Origin: JALHFZ01 sp964483085
GTDB lineage: Bacteria; Synergistota; Synergistia; Synergistales; Aminobacteriaceae
Length of the DNA: 27,814 nt
Direction of reading: 5' to 3'
NCBI GenBank assembly: GCA_964483085.1
Contig: CAYZZX010000016.1
Span: forward strand, 1-27,814
This document shows positions 14,907-23,736 of the stretch, piece by piece. Made by a program: the position numbers and the translations under genes. How positions within the stretch are numbered: the first letter of the stretch is position 1; each line of letters opens with the position of its first letter. The notes under the pieces were generated by a model that searched no databases, was not told the DNA's origin, and saw only the letters and a list, made by a program, of their open reading frames with translations.

Positions 14907-16786
14907 TTCGCTCCCTCCTTCCGGTCTTTCTTCACCGAGATGGCTTTGGTCGGGCAGGTCTGGATGCACGACCCGTCGCCGATGCAGAGATCCGGAGAGA
15001 CAAAGACGCTGCCGTCCTCGTTTCTCTGAAAGGAAGGACAGCCGAAGGATTCAACGCAGACGTGAAGGCGGTCGCACTTTTCCTGCACGATCTCCACGAA
15101 TTTCGGCGCGTAGTCGGGTTTTCGCTGCTGCTCCCGGGTGTACTTGAGCATGCAGGGGTGCCGGGCGATGACCACGGAGAACCCCTCTTCTGACAGGGCC
15201 TCCTTCACCATAGAGGCGAGCTGTTTCTGGCTGTAGGTGTCCGTCTCCCGGATGCTCTTCACTCCGAGCCCCTCGAGGACCGACCCTATGGAGATGGCCT
15301 CGGCGAGGCCCCGGGCGTTCCGCCCCGCTCCGGGGTGGTCCTGGTGGCCCGTCATGGCGGTGGTGCCGTTCTCCATGATGATGAGCGTCACGTTGTGGTT
15401 GTTGAAGACGGCGTTGACGATCCCCGGCAGCCCGGCGTGAAAGAAGGTGGAGTCGCCGAGAAAGGCGACGACCTTGCGGCTGTCATTGAAGAGGGAGAGC
15501 CCCGATGCGGTGCCGGTGGAGTGTCCCATGGAGAGGAGCACCTCCCCCATAGTGTAGGGGGGAAGGTATCCGAGGGTATGGCAGCCGATGTCGGCCACGG
15601 TGATGTCCTCTTTTGCCAGGGCCTGTTTGATGGCGTGAAAGGCCGAGCGGTGGCCGCACCCCGGGCACATCTGGGGCGGCCGGGGCAGGAGGGATGACTC
15701 CCGCCGGGCACCCCCCGGAACGAGGCCGGGCCAGGTCTTCTCCAGCACCTCCGCTACCTTGTCGGGGGTGTATTCGCCGATCCAGTCGTCCGTATCGCCT
15801 TTGCCGAGGATGGAGGTGTCTATGGCGAGATCGAAGGCCAGGGCCTTGATCTCCCGCTCGAGAAAATCGTCGAGTTCTTCGAGGATTTTGACTTCGGAAT
15901 GGTCGCCGAGAAATTCGGCGATGGCAGTGCGGGGCAGGGGGTGCACTATTCCGAGACGGAGGATGTCGGGGATCTTGTCCACCCCTTCCAGCACGTCGAG
16001 CAGGGAGCGGTAGGGAAGGCCCGCCGTGATGATCCCCCGGGTCGGGTCGGTCCCCTTCCGCAGCTCCCAGAAGGAGGGGGTGTCGGTCTCGCCCGCGACC
16101 TCGGCAAGCCTTCCGAGGGCGCGCCGCTTCATCTCAAGGGCCGCAGCCGTCAGGGGAACGGAGGGTCCGCCCGTTGAGTCGAAGGCCGGAGGCCCCTTGG
16201 GGAACTCTCCGGTCCAGCTTCCGAAGACGACCTTTTCTTTTCCGTGGCAGACGTGGGTGGTCATTCTCACGATCACGGGCATCTTCTTCCGCCGGGAGAG
16301 GTCCATGGCGTCGAGGTAGGCCCTATAGGCCTCCGCCGGTGACGAGGGCTCAAAGACGGGGATATAGGCCATTCGGGCGAAATGGCGGTTGTCCTGTTCG
16401 TTCTGGGAGGAGTTCGCCCCCGGGTCATCCCCGACCACGGCGACCAGCCCTCCCGTCAGTTCGAGAAGGGAGAGCTGGACGAAGGAGTCAGCGGCCACGT
16501 TGAGGCCGACGCTCTTGAAGAAGACGCATGCGGGCCGTCCGTTCAGGGACGCTCCGCAGGCCACCTCCGTTGCGACTTTTTCGTTTGTGGAAAATTCAAA
16601 GTAGAAGGGGCGCTTTTCTCCCGGAATGGAGAGCAGGGCTGCGGCGATCTCGGGAGTGGGCGATCCGGGGTAGGAGGTGATCACCTCCGTGCCCGATTCG
16701 ATCATGGCCCGGGCCAGCGCCGTATTGCCGAGGACGATCTCCGAAAAGGGCCCCCGGTTCAGCAGCATATCGCCGAGTTTTTTCAT
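14903..16786 (-). CDS. iorA: Indolepyruvate:ferredoxin oxidoreductase alpha subunit, modified Fe-S domain
   Basis: The 627-residue product has the pyrimidine-binding domain first (ITSYPGSPTPEI, VGLNVAADSF), then the CPGCGHRSAFHAIK motif, then the thiamine-diphosphate/Mg domain (GDSTFFHAGLPGIVNAVFNN, TAMTGHQDHPG). The C-terminal ferredoxin domain is unusual. In both expected CxxCxxC motifs the middle Cys is replaced: C571-DRL-HV-C577 and C601-IGD-GS-C607, followed by CPTKA at C611. Loss of one ligand per motif suggests 3Fe-4S or Asp-ligated clusters, or cluster loss at the first site. The start is ATG 16786 with AAAGGAGGA upstream. Its upstream neighbour is the putative selenoprotein, 21 nt away. 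Confidence 0.92.
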   Translation of the reverse strand: MKKLGDMLLNRGPFSEIVLGNTALARAMIESGTEVITSYPGSPTPEIAAALLSIPGEKRPFYFEFSTNEKVATEVACGASLNGRPACVFFKSVGLNVAADSFVQLSLLELTGGLVAVVGDDPGANSSQNEQDNRHFARMAYIPVFEPSSPAEAYRAYLDAMDLSRRKKMPVIVRMTTHVCHGKEKVVFGSWTGEFPKGPPAFDSTGGPSVPLTAAALEMKRRALGRLAEVAGETDTPSFWELRKGTDPTRGIITAGLPYRSLLDVLEGVDKIPDILRLGIVHPLPRTAIAEFLGDHSEVKILEELDDFLEREIKALAFDLAIDTSILGKGDTDDWIGEYTPDKVAEVLEKTWPGLVPGGARRESSLLPRPPQMCPGCGHRSAFHAIKQALAKEDITVADIGCHTLGYLPPYTMGEVLLSMGHSTGTASGLSLFNDSRKVVAFLGDSTFFHAGLPGIVNAVFNNHNVTLIIMENGTTAMTGHQDHPGAGRNARGLAEAISIGSVLEGLGVKSIRETDTYSQKQLASMVKEALSEEGFSVVIARHPCMLKYTREQQRKPDYAPKFVEIVQEKCDRLHVCVESFGCPSFQRNEDGSVFVSPDLCIGDGSCIQTCPTKAISVKKDRKEGAK

Positions 16787-16807
16787 TCCCCATTCCTCCT
16801 TTTTTAA

Positions 16808-17179
16808 CTATTCGGGAAGGACTGTGCGGGAGATGAGGACATCCCTTCCACGGAATACGAACTGCTCAAGAAGCACAATATCGTCCTTGAACTTCATGGA
16901 CTTCGGAACATAGAGGACAATGGAATTCGTCGCGTCGTTCAGGGGAGCATACCGGTCCATATTCTTGGGAGCGCCGCTCTCGACGAGAGCGGAGGGTTCT
17001 TCTCCTCAGGTGTTCCGGTAGAGCCCCCAGTCAAGGGTGAAGACCGTGCCAAGGGGTTCGAGTTTCTCCTTCACTCCTTCGCCGAACTGGATGCTCAGAT
17101 CGGCCGCCAGAACGGGAAGGGCGAAGAGGACGACAAGGGCTGCCGCCATCAGGGTTTTCAAAAAGAGAGATCTTTTCAT
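16808..17179 (-). CDS. Putative secreted selenoprotein (in-frame TGA at codon 58)
   Basis: ATG 17179 follows an AGGAGG Shine-Dalgarno. The first 57 codons encode a signal peptide (residues 1-25, ending LPVLA) and a short mature segment ending GLYRNT. Codon 58 is TGA. The frame then stays open for 65 codons (GEEPSALVESGAP, then YVPKSMKFKDD, ending SRTVLPE) to a TAG at 16808-16810. A SECIS-like hairpin follows the TGA. No start codon with a Shine-Dalgarno lies just after the TGA, so a two-gene reading is less likely. If read through, the product has 123 residues with Sec58 in an N-T-Sec-G-E-E context. I do not recognise the family. The alternative is a nonsense mutation or sequencing error. It precedes iorA by 21 nt and is probably co-transcribed. 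Confidence 0.6.
16974..17008 (-). promoter_or_regulatory. Candidate bacterial SECIS hairpin after the in-frame TGA
   Basis: On the minus strand the TGA (17008-17006) is followed by 13 nt, then a perfect 8-bp stem (CCGCTCTC with GAGAGCGG) and a GTC loop. The loop begins 21 nt after the TGA and has G at its first position. A small loop with G at position 1 or 2, roughly 16-37 nt from the UGA, is the published pattern for bacterial SECIS elements bound by SelB. Confidence 0.55.
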
Positions 17180-17290
17180 ATCATTTTTCCTCCTCTCACA
17201 TCTTTTGGTCCGGTAAAATTGTACCACGGAAGAGAATAATTGTATGCTACACTATTACTGATTTGAGCTCATCCAAGGGAGGTCCCTCTG

Positions 17291-20185
17291 CTGGAACTTC
17301 ACACCTATCGCAACCCCGGAGAACTGGCCCCCCTTCTCCGGAAAGAAGCGAATCTCTTTCCCGAAACTGTCTTTCTCGTCCCCTCCGCCCGGGACAAATC
17401 CACCCTGTCCGACATGCTCTTTCCCTCCGACAGAGCCGATCTTGCCTCTCTCGGCCGGAAGGGGAATAAAATATGGATATGGGAGGACCTCTACCGGTCC
17501 CTTCTTGAAGCCTGCCCTCCTGAGAAAGTGCGGGTGCAGATCGACCCGCCCGACCACTGGCTTCTCGTCCGCCTTCTCGTTGCCCGCCTCCGGGAGGAGG
17601 CTGAGGCCGAGCTCCCTCCCGGCACAGCCTCCCCCGCCTTCATTGAGATGGCCGGTGAGGCCCTGCGGGAGCTGCTACGGGAAGACATCCCCCGGCAGGA
17701 GCTGGCTGCCTCTCTGGGGTGCGCCGGATGCCCGACGGAAGGCGGCTGCTCCCGCCTGTCGGAGGAGAGCGGCATCCTCTGCCGTCTGTACGGCGACTAC
17801 CTCGAACTTCTCGAGCAGGAGGGGCTCGCCGACAGCGCCCAGATCCCCTCTCTGGGTTCGGAGCTGATCCGCAAAAACCGCCGGCAGGCACTCCCCTGGG
17901 CCCGGCAGCTCAGGCTCTGCGCCGTGGGCTTTCTGAGCTTCACCTCGGGGCAGCTTCGTTTTCTTAAAACCCTGGCCGACATCGGAGCAGAACTCTTCTT
18001 CCGGGTTCCCCGGTGCGGCGAGGGGGACTTTTATACCGCCCTTCAGCAGTTCCCTGAAGGGGTTGTGACCGATTCCGGCTCGAAGAACCCGGGGCTGGCT
18101 CTCTCCCTTGCCGCCGGAGACCGGAGGCTTTCGACAGACACCCTGGCCCGTGAGCTCTTTTTCTGGTCAGCAGGGGAGGGTTTTCTTTCCCGGACAGGTC
18201 AAATGCCCTTTCCCGGATGGAGCGCCGTCACCGTCTGCGGAGACGCCCCGGACATCGATTCCGTCATGGAAAGTTTTTCCCGGTACGGCCTTCCCTTTTC
18301 CCTTCGAGAGGGGATGGCCGTGGCCGACTCCCTTCTCTGGAAGACCGCCCTCCGGGTCCGGGACCTGGCCTTCGAGGGGTGGCCCGCCCGGGAGACCGCC
18401 GACTTCCTCTCCGGCCTCCTCTTCGCCCCCTTCTCCTTTCCCCGCCGCGACTTCGCCCTTCGCCTCCCCTCGGGGCGGGAGCAGTGGCTCCGCTTTCTCG
18501 GACAGTTTCCCCCCTTGTCGGGATTACGGGGGTTCGAGCGGGCCCTCCGCTTCACCGACGCAGTATCGAAGGGCGGGCGACCCGAGGAGCTCCTCGCCGC
18601 CCTGAAGGCCCTCGCCCCCGACCGGGACGAACTCAAGGAACTGCTGAAAGAGGCGGCAAACTCCCCCGCCCTCGATAGCGAGATCCGCAAGCTCACCCTG
18701 ACGATCATGGAGACGGAACAGAAGGAGTCCTTTCTGCGGGACCTCCGCCGCGACCTCGGCGAGGCGGGCAGAGCCCATCTCTCCCCCGAGGACTCCATGG
18801 CCTTCCTCGCCCGATGGGCGGAGAGCAACAGAACGTGGATCCCCCCCGTCACGGAGCCCTCCATCGCCCTCTATCCGGGAACGCCTCCGGTCCTCTTCTC
18901 CTCCCCCGTGTGGATCTTCGCGGGAGTGACGGCGAAGACATGGCCGGGACAGGTCCGGGAGTCCCCCCTCCTCAGCGACGAAAAGAAGGAGGCCCTCCAT
19001 GCCAGCCCTCTGCTCGGCCTCGGAAGAAGCCACCTCCCCCTCGTGAGCGAAAAGAGGAGTCAGCGGGAAGCCCTCTTCCGCCGTCTCACCGCCTGCGCCC
19101 GGGAGCTGTGCGTCTTTCTCCGGCCCCTCAGCGACGAGAGCGGCCGGACCCTCGCCCCCTCCCCCTTTCTCGAAGGGGCGACCCGCACTCCCCGGCCGTG
19201 GCTTCTTCCTCTGGACGAAAAGAGCCTCGAACGCTCTCTTGGAGAGATCCTTCCCGGGCCTGAAGAGCCCCTCGCGGAAGGGGTGGAAATTTCATCCCTG
19301 CCCTCCTTTCCGAGAGGACGATTCCGGGGAGATCCGGCCCTTATTCCCCTTCCCGTTCCGGAGCAGACCTTCTCTCTGAGCGGCCTGGACGACTACGACT
19401 CCTGCCCCTTCATGTACTACATGAGCCGCCTGCGCCATCTCGAATCCCCCCGGGAGGAGCTGTACCGGGCGGACCTCGCGGGGAGCGCCCTCCACGCTCT
19501 CTGGGAACGGGTCTGGCGGGAGCGTCTCGCTTCGGACAGGCCCCTTCCGGAACTCGTGAGGGAGCTGTACCCCGAGGTCCTCTCGTCAGCCTACACCCGC
19601 CTGAACGCCGACCCCCGGCTGCGGCGGACCAGGGATGACCTTCTTGAAAAAGCCCTTCGCCTTGCCGCCCTTCAGGAGCAAATGGAAGAGAGGGGGCTCG
19701 GCGAGACCCGAAAAGAACAGCTCCGGGAATTTTCCCTTCCGGAATACCGCATCGGGGAGCTGACCTTCCGGGGGCGGTGCGACCGGATGGAGGTCCTCAC
19801 GGACGGGCGGGTCGTCCTCTTCGACTACAAGGCCGGGCAATCCTTCCGGTTCACCAAATCCCTGCAGCTCGCCGCCTACGGACTGACCCTGGCGGAGGAA
19901 CGGGCGGCTGCGGTCTATCTCTGCCTCGGAGACGGAAAAGAAACAGGGGCCCGGGGGGACGAAAAGCTCCCCTGGCTCTCCGTGCGGGGGGAGCTTCCCT
20001 CCCTTGAGGACCGCGCCCGGGAGGTCATGGAGCAGGCGGCTCACTCCTTCGCCACGGGGCTCTTTCCTCCCCGGTACGACTCCCCCTCCTGCCGCTGGTG
20101 CACCTGCAGCACCCTCTGCCGGAGGCTCGAGGGAAGCGGAAGGGAAGACGAAAGAGAGGAGGAGACCGATGACGGAAATGAATGA
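17291..20185 (+). CDS. addB: AddB/RexB-like helicase-nuclease subunit B, probable CTG start
   Basis: With an AddA-like partner this subunit would process double-strand breaks for recombination. The C-terminal PD-(D/E)XK nuclease domain is clear: LSGLDDYDSCPFMYY, GSALHALWE, FRGRCDRME, VLFDYKAG and a following Gln. Four Cys fit the AddB Fe-S staple: one in DSCPF (near residue 704) and three of the four in SCRWCTCSTLC at the end. The N-terminal part lacks a clear Walker A. The first ATG, 17414, would remove the conserved-looking N-terminal strand VFLVPSARDKS. The frame opens after the TGA at 17264 and contains no ATG, GTG or TTG before 17414. CTG at 17291, 8 nt after AAGGGAGG, is the best start, giving 964 residues. 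A weak promoter pair lies at 17219-17248. Confidence 0.78.
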   Translation: MELHTYRNPGELAPLLRKEANLFPETVFLVPSARDKSTLSDMLFPSDRADLASLGRKGNKIWIWEDLYRSLLEACPPEKVRVQIDPPDHWLLVRLLVARLREEAEAELPPGTASPAFIEMAGEALRELLREDIPRQELAASLGCAGCPTEGGCSRLSEESGILCRLYGDYLELLEQEGLADSAQIPSLGSELIRKNRRQALPWARQLRLCAVGFLSFTSGQLRFLKTLADIGAELFFRVPRCGEGDFYTALQQFPEGVVTDSGSKNPGLALSLAAGDRRLSTDTLARELFFWSAGEGFLSRTGQMPFPGWSAVTVCGDAPDIDSVMESFSRYGLPFSLREGMAVADSLLWKTALRVRDLAFEGWPARETADFLSGLLFAPFSFPRRDFALRLPSGREQWLRFLGQFPPLSGLRGFERALRFTDAVSKGGRPEELLAALKALAPDRDELKELLKEAANSPALDSEIRKLTLTIMETEQKESFLRDLRRDLGEAGRAHLSPEDSMAFLARWAESNRTWIPPVTEPSIALYPGTPPVLFSSPVWIFAGVTAKTWPGQVRESPLLSDEKKEALHASPLLGLGRSHLPLVSEKRSQREALFRRLTACARELCVFLRPLSDESGRTLAPSPFLEGATRTPRPWLLPLDEKSLERSLGEILPGPEEPLAEGVEISSLPSFPRGRFRGDPALIPLPVPEQTFSLSGLDDYDSCPFMYYMSRLRHLESPREELYRADLAGSALHALWERVWRERLASDRPLPELVRELYPEVLSSAYTRLNADPRLRRTRDDLLEKALRLAALQEQMEERGLGETRKEQLREFSLPEYRIGELTFRGRCDRMEVLTDGRVVLFDYKAGQSFRFTKSLQLAAYGLTLAEERAAAVYLCLGDGKETGARGDEKLPWLSVRGELPSLEDRAREVMEQAAHSFATGLFPPRYDSPSCRWCTCSTLCRRLEGSGREDEREEETDDGNE

Positions 20186-23100
20186 CCTTCTTCTGGAAAG
20201 GTTCAAAGAACATATCCGGTCCACCGACGCCCTGCTCCCCGCCCAGGCGGAGGCGGTCTTCTCCGACGCGCCCCTCACCCTGGCCGGAGCGGGAGCGGGG
20301 ACGGGAAAGACCCACACCCTCGCCTGGCGCTTTCTCCGGGCCCTTCTGCGCCCCGGCGTCCGCCCCCGGGACATACTGACCCTCACCTTCACTGAGAAGG
20401 CCGCCTCGGAGATGTCCGAGCGGATCAACGCCCTCTTCGCGAAAGTCCGCCCCGTCCTCGACCCGGAGAACCGCCTCCTGACCACCGTGGCCGAGGAGCT
20501 GCAGGAGGCGCCCATCTCCACCATTCACGCCTTTTCTCTGAATATTCTGAGAGAAAAGGCCCTCTTTCTTCCCTCGGGGCTCTCCGCCCGGCCCATCACC
20601 CCTCCGGAGGAGGAGCTCTTCAGCCGGCGGGTCCGGGATGCCCTCGATACTCTCGATTTCGACTGGTTCCGGCGCAACCTTCCTCCGGGCAGAACACCTG
20701 AAGAGCTTCTGGGGGAGGGGGCGGCCGACCTTCCCGCCGTGCTGAACGCCTACTCCCCCGCCGGAGTGACGGACTTCGCCTTCGCCCTCTCGAATCTCCT
20801 CGAAAGCCGGGGAGAAACCCCCGACACCCTCCTGGAAAGCGCCGGAAGCAAGGCCTTTGCCCCCCTGATTGAAGAACGGCTGAAGGCCATCGCCCTCCCC
20901 TCCGCCCGGGAAAAGTGCACCCTGTGGCTGAAGGAGATCCTCCCCTTCCTCCCCCCCGTCCTTCCCGGCTCGGGGGCCTTCAATGAACGCCTCGAGGGCT
21001 TCCGGAACCGCTGGGCCGGCAGAACCCCTTCAGAGGAGGAAAACTTTTCCCTCGCCTTCGCGAGCGACCTTCACGCCTCCCTGCTGAAAAACCTCTCGGG
21101 GACGGGAAAGAGCAAGTCCGCCCTTCTTCTGGCAAAGCTGCTGGGAGAACGCCTCAAGGACCACCGGGAGGGGAACGCCCCCCTCTGGACCGCCCTCTCC
21201 TTTCTCGAAAAGGGCCTCACTGACAAGGACTTCCGCCTGCGGACGGCCCTCCTCCGCACGGCATCCCTCCTGTGGCTCGCCTTCCGGGAATTCCGCCGCC
21301 GTCGGGGCCTCGTGACCTTCGACGACATGATCCGCCTTGCGGGAGAGCTGACCGCTCCCTCGGCGGAGCAGGGAACGCCCCTGCGGATATACCGGGAAAT
21401 TCTCGTGGACGAATTTCAGGACACAAACGCCCTCCAGGACCGCCTGATCCGCTCCGTGGCGGGGCCGGAGAGCCGAATTTTCCTCGTGGGAGACCTCAAG
21501 CAGTCCATCTATAGATTCCGCCACGCTGACCCCACCCTCTTCGGCGAGCTCCTGAAAAAACAGGAGGAGGGAACGCGGTATATCCCCCTGCAGACGAACT
21601 TCCGCACCCGCCCGGCCCTCCTCGACGGAGTGAACGGCATCTTCCGCCGGGTGTGGCGGGACGGCATCTCCCCCTCCCTCGGACAGGCCTACGAGGACCT
21701 TCTCTTTCCCGAAAATACAGAGCTGGCCTCCTTCCGAGAGCAGACATCCCTCCCGGCCCTGCTGACCCTGATCCGGTGCACGGAAGAGGACGAAAAGGCC
21801 CTCGATGCGCGAAGAGGGGCCGCCGACCTCCTCGGACAGGCCCTGCTCAACCTCCGGGGGCAGCCCGTCTGGGACAGCGGACTCAAGGCCATGCGCCCCG
21901 CCGAGTGGCGGGACATGACCATCCTCGTGCCGGGCCGCTCCTCCTTCGCGGCCCTCGAGGATACCCTCTCCCCCCGGTACGGCATCCCCGTGGCCTTCGA
22001 ACGGGGAAAACAGTATTTCAGCCGGGGGGAGATCGGAGACCTCCGGGCGGCCCTCCAGACCATCGCCTTCCCCGGCGACCGCCACGCCCTCCTCTCCTTT
22101 CTCGCCACCCCCTTTTCGGGGCTCTCCCTCGAACAGCTTGCCCCCCTCTTCGCCCCCGATGAGCCCCTCCTCGGCGACCTCTATCCGGAGGCGGCGGAGC
22201 GAATCGAGGACCTCCGGAGAAGGGCCCGCTACGGCGGACTCTACTCCGCCCTCGCGGAACTGCTGAAAGATCAGTCCGTTCTGCTCTTCTGGCCCTCCTG
22301 GCGGCGGCGGAACGTGCTGTCCAATCTCTGGAAGGGGCTCGATCTGGTGCGGGAATACGAGGAGGTCTTCGGCAACGACCCCGCAGGGTGCGCCGCCTAC
22401 TTCGCCCGGATGGCCTCCCGGCCGTCCGGCGGCGAGGAGGGTACCCCCCTCGGCGAGGAAGAGGACGTGGTGCGGGTCATGACGGTCCACAGCGCCAAGG
22501 GGCTCGAATTCCCCATCGTCGCCCTCGTGGACCTGAACAACAGTCGGGGCAGGGGGTGGGGAAAGTCCCTCGTCCCCTCCCTTCTCCTCGGCGCGGGAGC
22601 GTCGAGATACCCCTCCGAATGGGGGGGCGAGGAGTCTGAAACGGGCAAACTCGCCGCCTTTCTCGAACAGGCCGAGGAGGGGGAGGAGTGGGAGCGTCTC
22701 TTCTACGTGGGGTGCACCCGAGCCCGGGACTGCCTGATCCTCTCCTCCCGCTGCGGTGAAAAGGAGGGCGTTCCCGAACCGGCGAAGGGGTCGTGGCTCT
22801 CCCTTCTGGACGAATCCTCCCTCGCCTTCTCTACAGGGGGAGAAGACAGGGAGGATGGTCTCCCCCTGCCTGAAAGGGACGAGCCGGAGAAAGAAGACCG
22901 CCCCGGAGAAAGGGGACCGAGAGTTCCTCCCCCTTCCCTCGACGCCCTCTCCCTCGAGCGGCTCAGCGCCACGTCCTTCTCCCTCTTTCAATGGTGCCCC
23001 GCCGCCTGGCGGATGAAGTACCGCCAGGGGGTGGACCTGGTCTGGGAGCTTCCCTCGTCGGAGGAGCAGGGCGGAGCGGACCTCGGCTCCCTCGCCCACT

Positions 23101-23714
23101 GGTTCCTCGCCCGATGGAATTTTCAACCTGACGGGCTGGAATATCTCCGCTCTTCCCGCTGTCCGCACACCCTCCCCCCCTCCCTCCGGGCGATCTGGAG
23201 GGAGGAGAAAGCCCGGCTCGCCCTCCTTGGGTGGCTCGAAGGGCTCGCCCGCCTTCCCGCGGGGAAAGCCCTGGCGGAACGAGCTGCCGGGAACAGCCTG
23301 AGAAGGGAACTCCCCTTCCGCTTCCGCAGAGCCGACGGCCCGCTGCTCACGGGGAGCATCGACGTCCTCTGGGAGGAAGAGAAGACAATCTGCATCCGGG
23401 ACTACAAGATCACCGCCCGGGACGAAAGCGCTCCGGAGAGCGCCCCCTCCTGGGAAGCCCTCTACAGCTCCCAGCTCCTCTTCTACGGCTACGCAGCCTC
23501 TCTGGCCTGGCCGGGAAAGGACGTGGACATGCGGCTGATTCATCTGAGGGAGGGAACGGAAGGAGACCCCGTGGAAGGGGGCTCGTCATGGAATAAAATG
23601 GAGGAGGAACTGCGGAGGGTCGCCCGGCAGGCAGTCTCCGGACCCTTCCCCCCCGCGGCGGAGCGCTGCCCCGTCTGCTTCTACCGCTTCGACTGCCCCT
23701 TCAGGCAAAAATAA
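20169..23714 (+). CDS. addA: AddA-like UvrD/Rep-family helicase-nuclease
   Basis: The 1181-residue product has all superfamily 1A helicase motifs: Walker A AGAGTGKTHTLAW (near residue 40), TFTEKAASEM, ISTIHAF, DEFQDTNALQD (Walker B), GDLKQSIYRFRHAD, VMTVHSAKGLEFPIV and FYVGCTRARD. The C-terminal domain is a PD-(D/E)XK nuclease: LSATSFSLFQWCP, GSLAHWFL, TGSIDVLWE, IRDYKIT. It also carries CPVCFYRFDC at the end, giving a four-Cys set like the AddB Fe-S staple, which classical AddA lacks. The start ATG 20169 overlaps the end of addB by 17 nt and has GAGGAGG upstream, so the two are translationally linked. The longer frame from 20004 lies inside addB. Confidence 0.88.
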   Translation: MTEMNDLLLERFKEHIRSTDALLPAQAEAVFSDAPLTLAGAGAGTGKTHTLAWRFLRALLRPGVRPRDILTLTFTEKAASEMSERINALFAKVRPVLDPENRLLTTVAEELQEAPISTIHAFSLNILREKALFLPSGLSARPITPPEEELFSRRVRDALDTLDFDWFRRNLPPGRTPEELLGEGAADLPAVLNAYSPAGVTDFAFALSNLLESRGETPDTLLESAGSKAFAPLIEERLKAIALPSAREKCTLWLKEILPFLPPVLPGSGAFNERLEGFRNRWAGRTPSEEENFSLAFASDLHASLLKNLSGTGKSKSALLLAKLLGERLKDHREGNAPLWTALSFLEKGLTDKDFRLRTALLRTASLLWLAFREFRRRRGLVTFDDMIRLAGELTAPSAEQGTPLRIYREILVDEFQDTNALQDRLIRSVAGPESRIFLVGDLKQSIYRFRHADPTLFGELLKKQEEGTRYIPLQTNFRTRPALLDGVNGIFRRVWRDGISPSLGQAYEDLLFPENTELASFREQTSLPALLTLIRCTEEDEKALDARRGAADLLGQALLNLRGQPVWDSGLKAMRPAEWRDMTILVPGRSSFAALEDTLSPRYGIPVAFERGKQYFSRGEIGDLRAALQTIAFPGDRHALLSFLATPFSGLSLEQLAPLFAPDEPLLGDLYPEAAERIEDLRRRARYGGLYSALAELLKDQSVLLFWPSWRRRNVLSNLWKGLDLVREYEEVFGNDPAGCAAYFARMASRPSGGEEGTPLGEEEDVVRVMTVHSAKGLEFPIVALVDLNNSRGRGWGKSLVPSLLLGAGASRYPSEWGGEESETGKLAAFLEQAEEGEEWERLFYVGCTRARDCLILSSRCGEKEGVPEPAKGSWLSLLDESSLAFSTGGEDREDGLPLPERDEPEKEDRPGERGPRVPPPSLDALSLERLSATSFSLFQWCPAAWRMKYRQGVDLVWELPSSEEQGGADLGSLAHWFLARWNFQPDGLEYLRSSRCPHTLPPSLRAIWREEKARLALLGWLEGLARLPAGKALAERAAGNSLRRELPFRFRRADGPLLTGSIDVLWEEEKTICIRDYKITARDESAPESAPSWEALYSSQLLFYGYAASLAWPGKDVDMRLIHLREGTEGDPVEGGSSWNKMEEELRRVARQAVSGPFPPAAERCPVCFYRFDCPFRQK

Positions 23715-23736
23715 GCCCTCCCGGAGCGGGCGGCCG

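Noticed and set aside
17006..17227. Short 73-codon protein ending at the TGA, as a complete gene
   Set aside because: It leaves the 65 downstream codons and the SECIS-like hairpin unexplained. The first 16 residues also precede the better start at 17179. It remains the fallback if sel genes are absent.
21030..23543. 837-codon open frame antisense to the AddA-like gene
   Set aside because: Gly-, Glu- and Pro-rich shadow of a GC-rich gene. No family motif is visible, whereas the opposite strand carries all helicase motifs.
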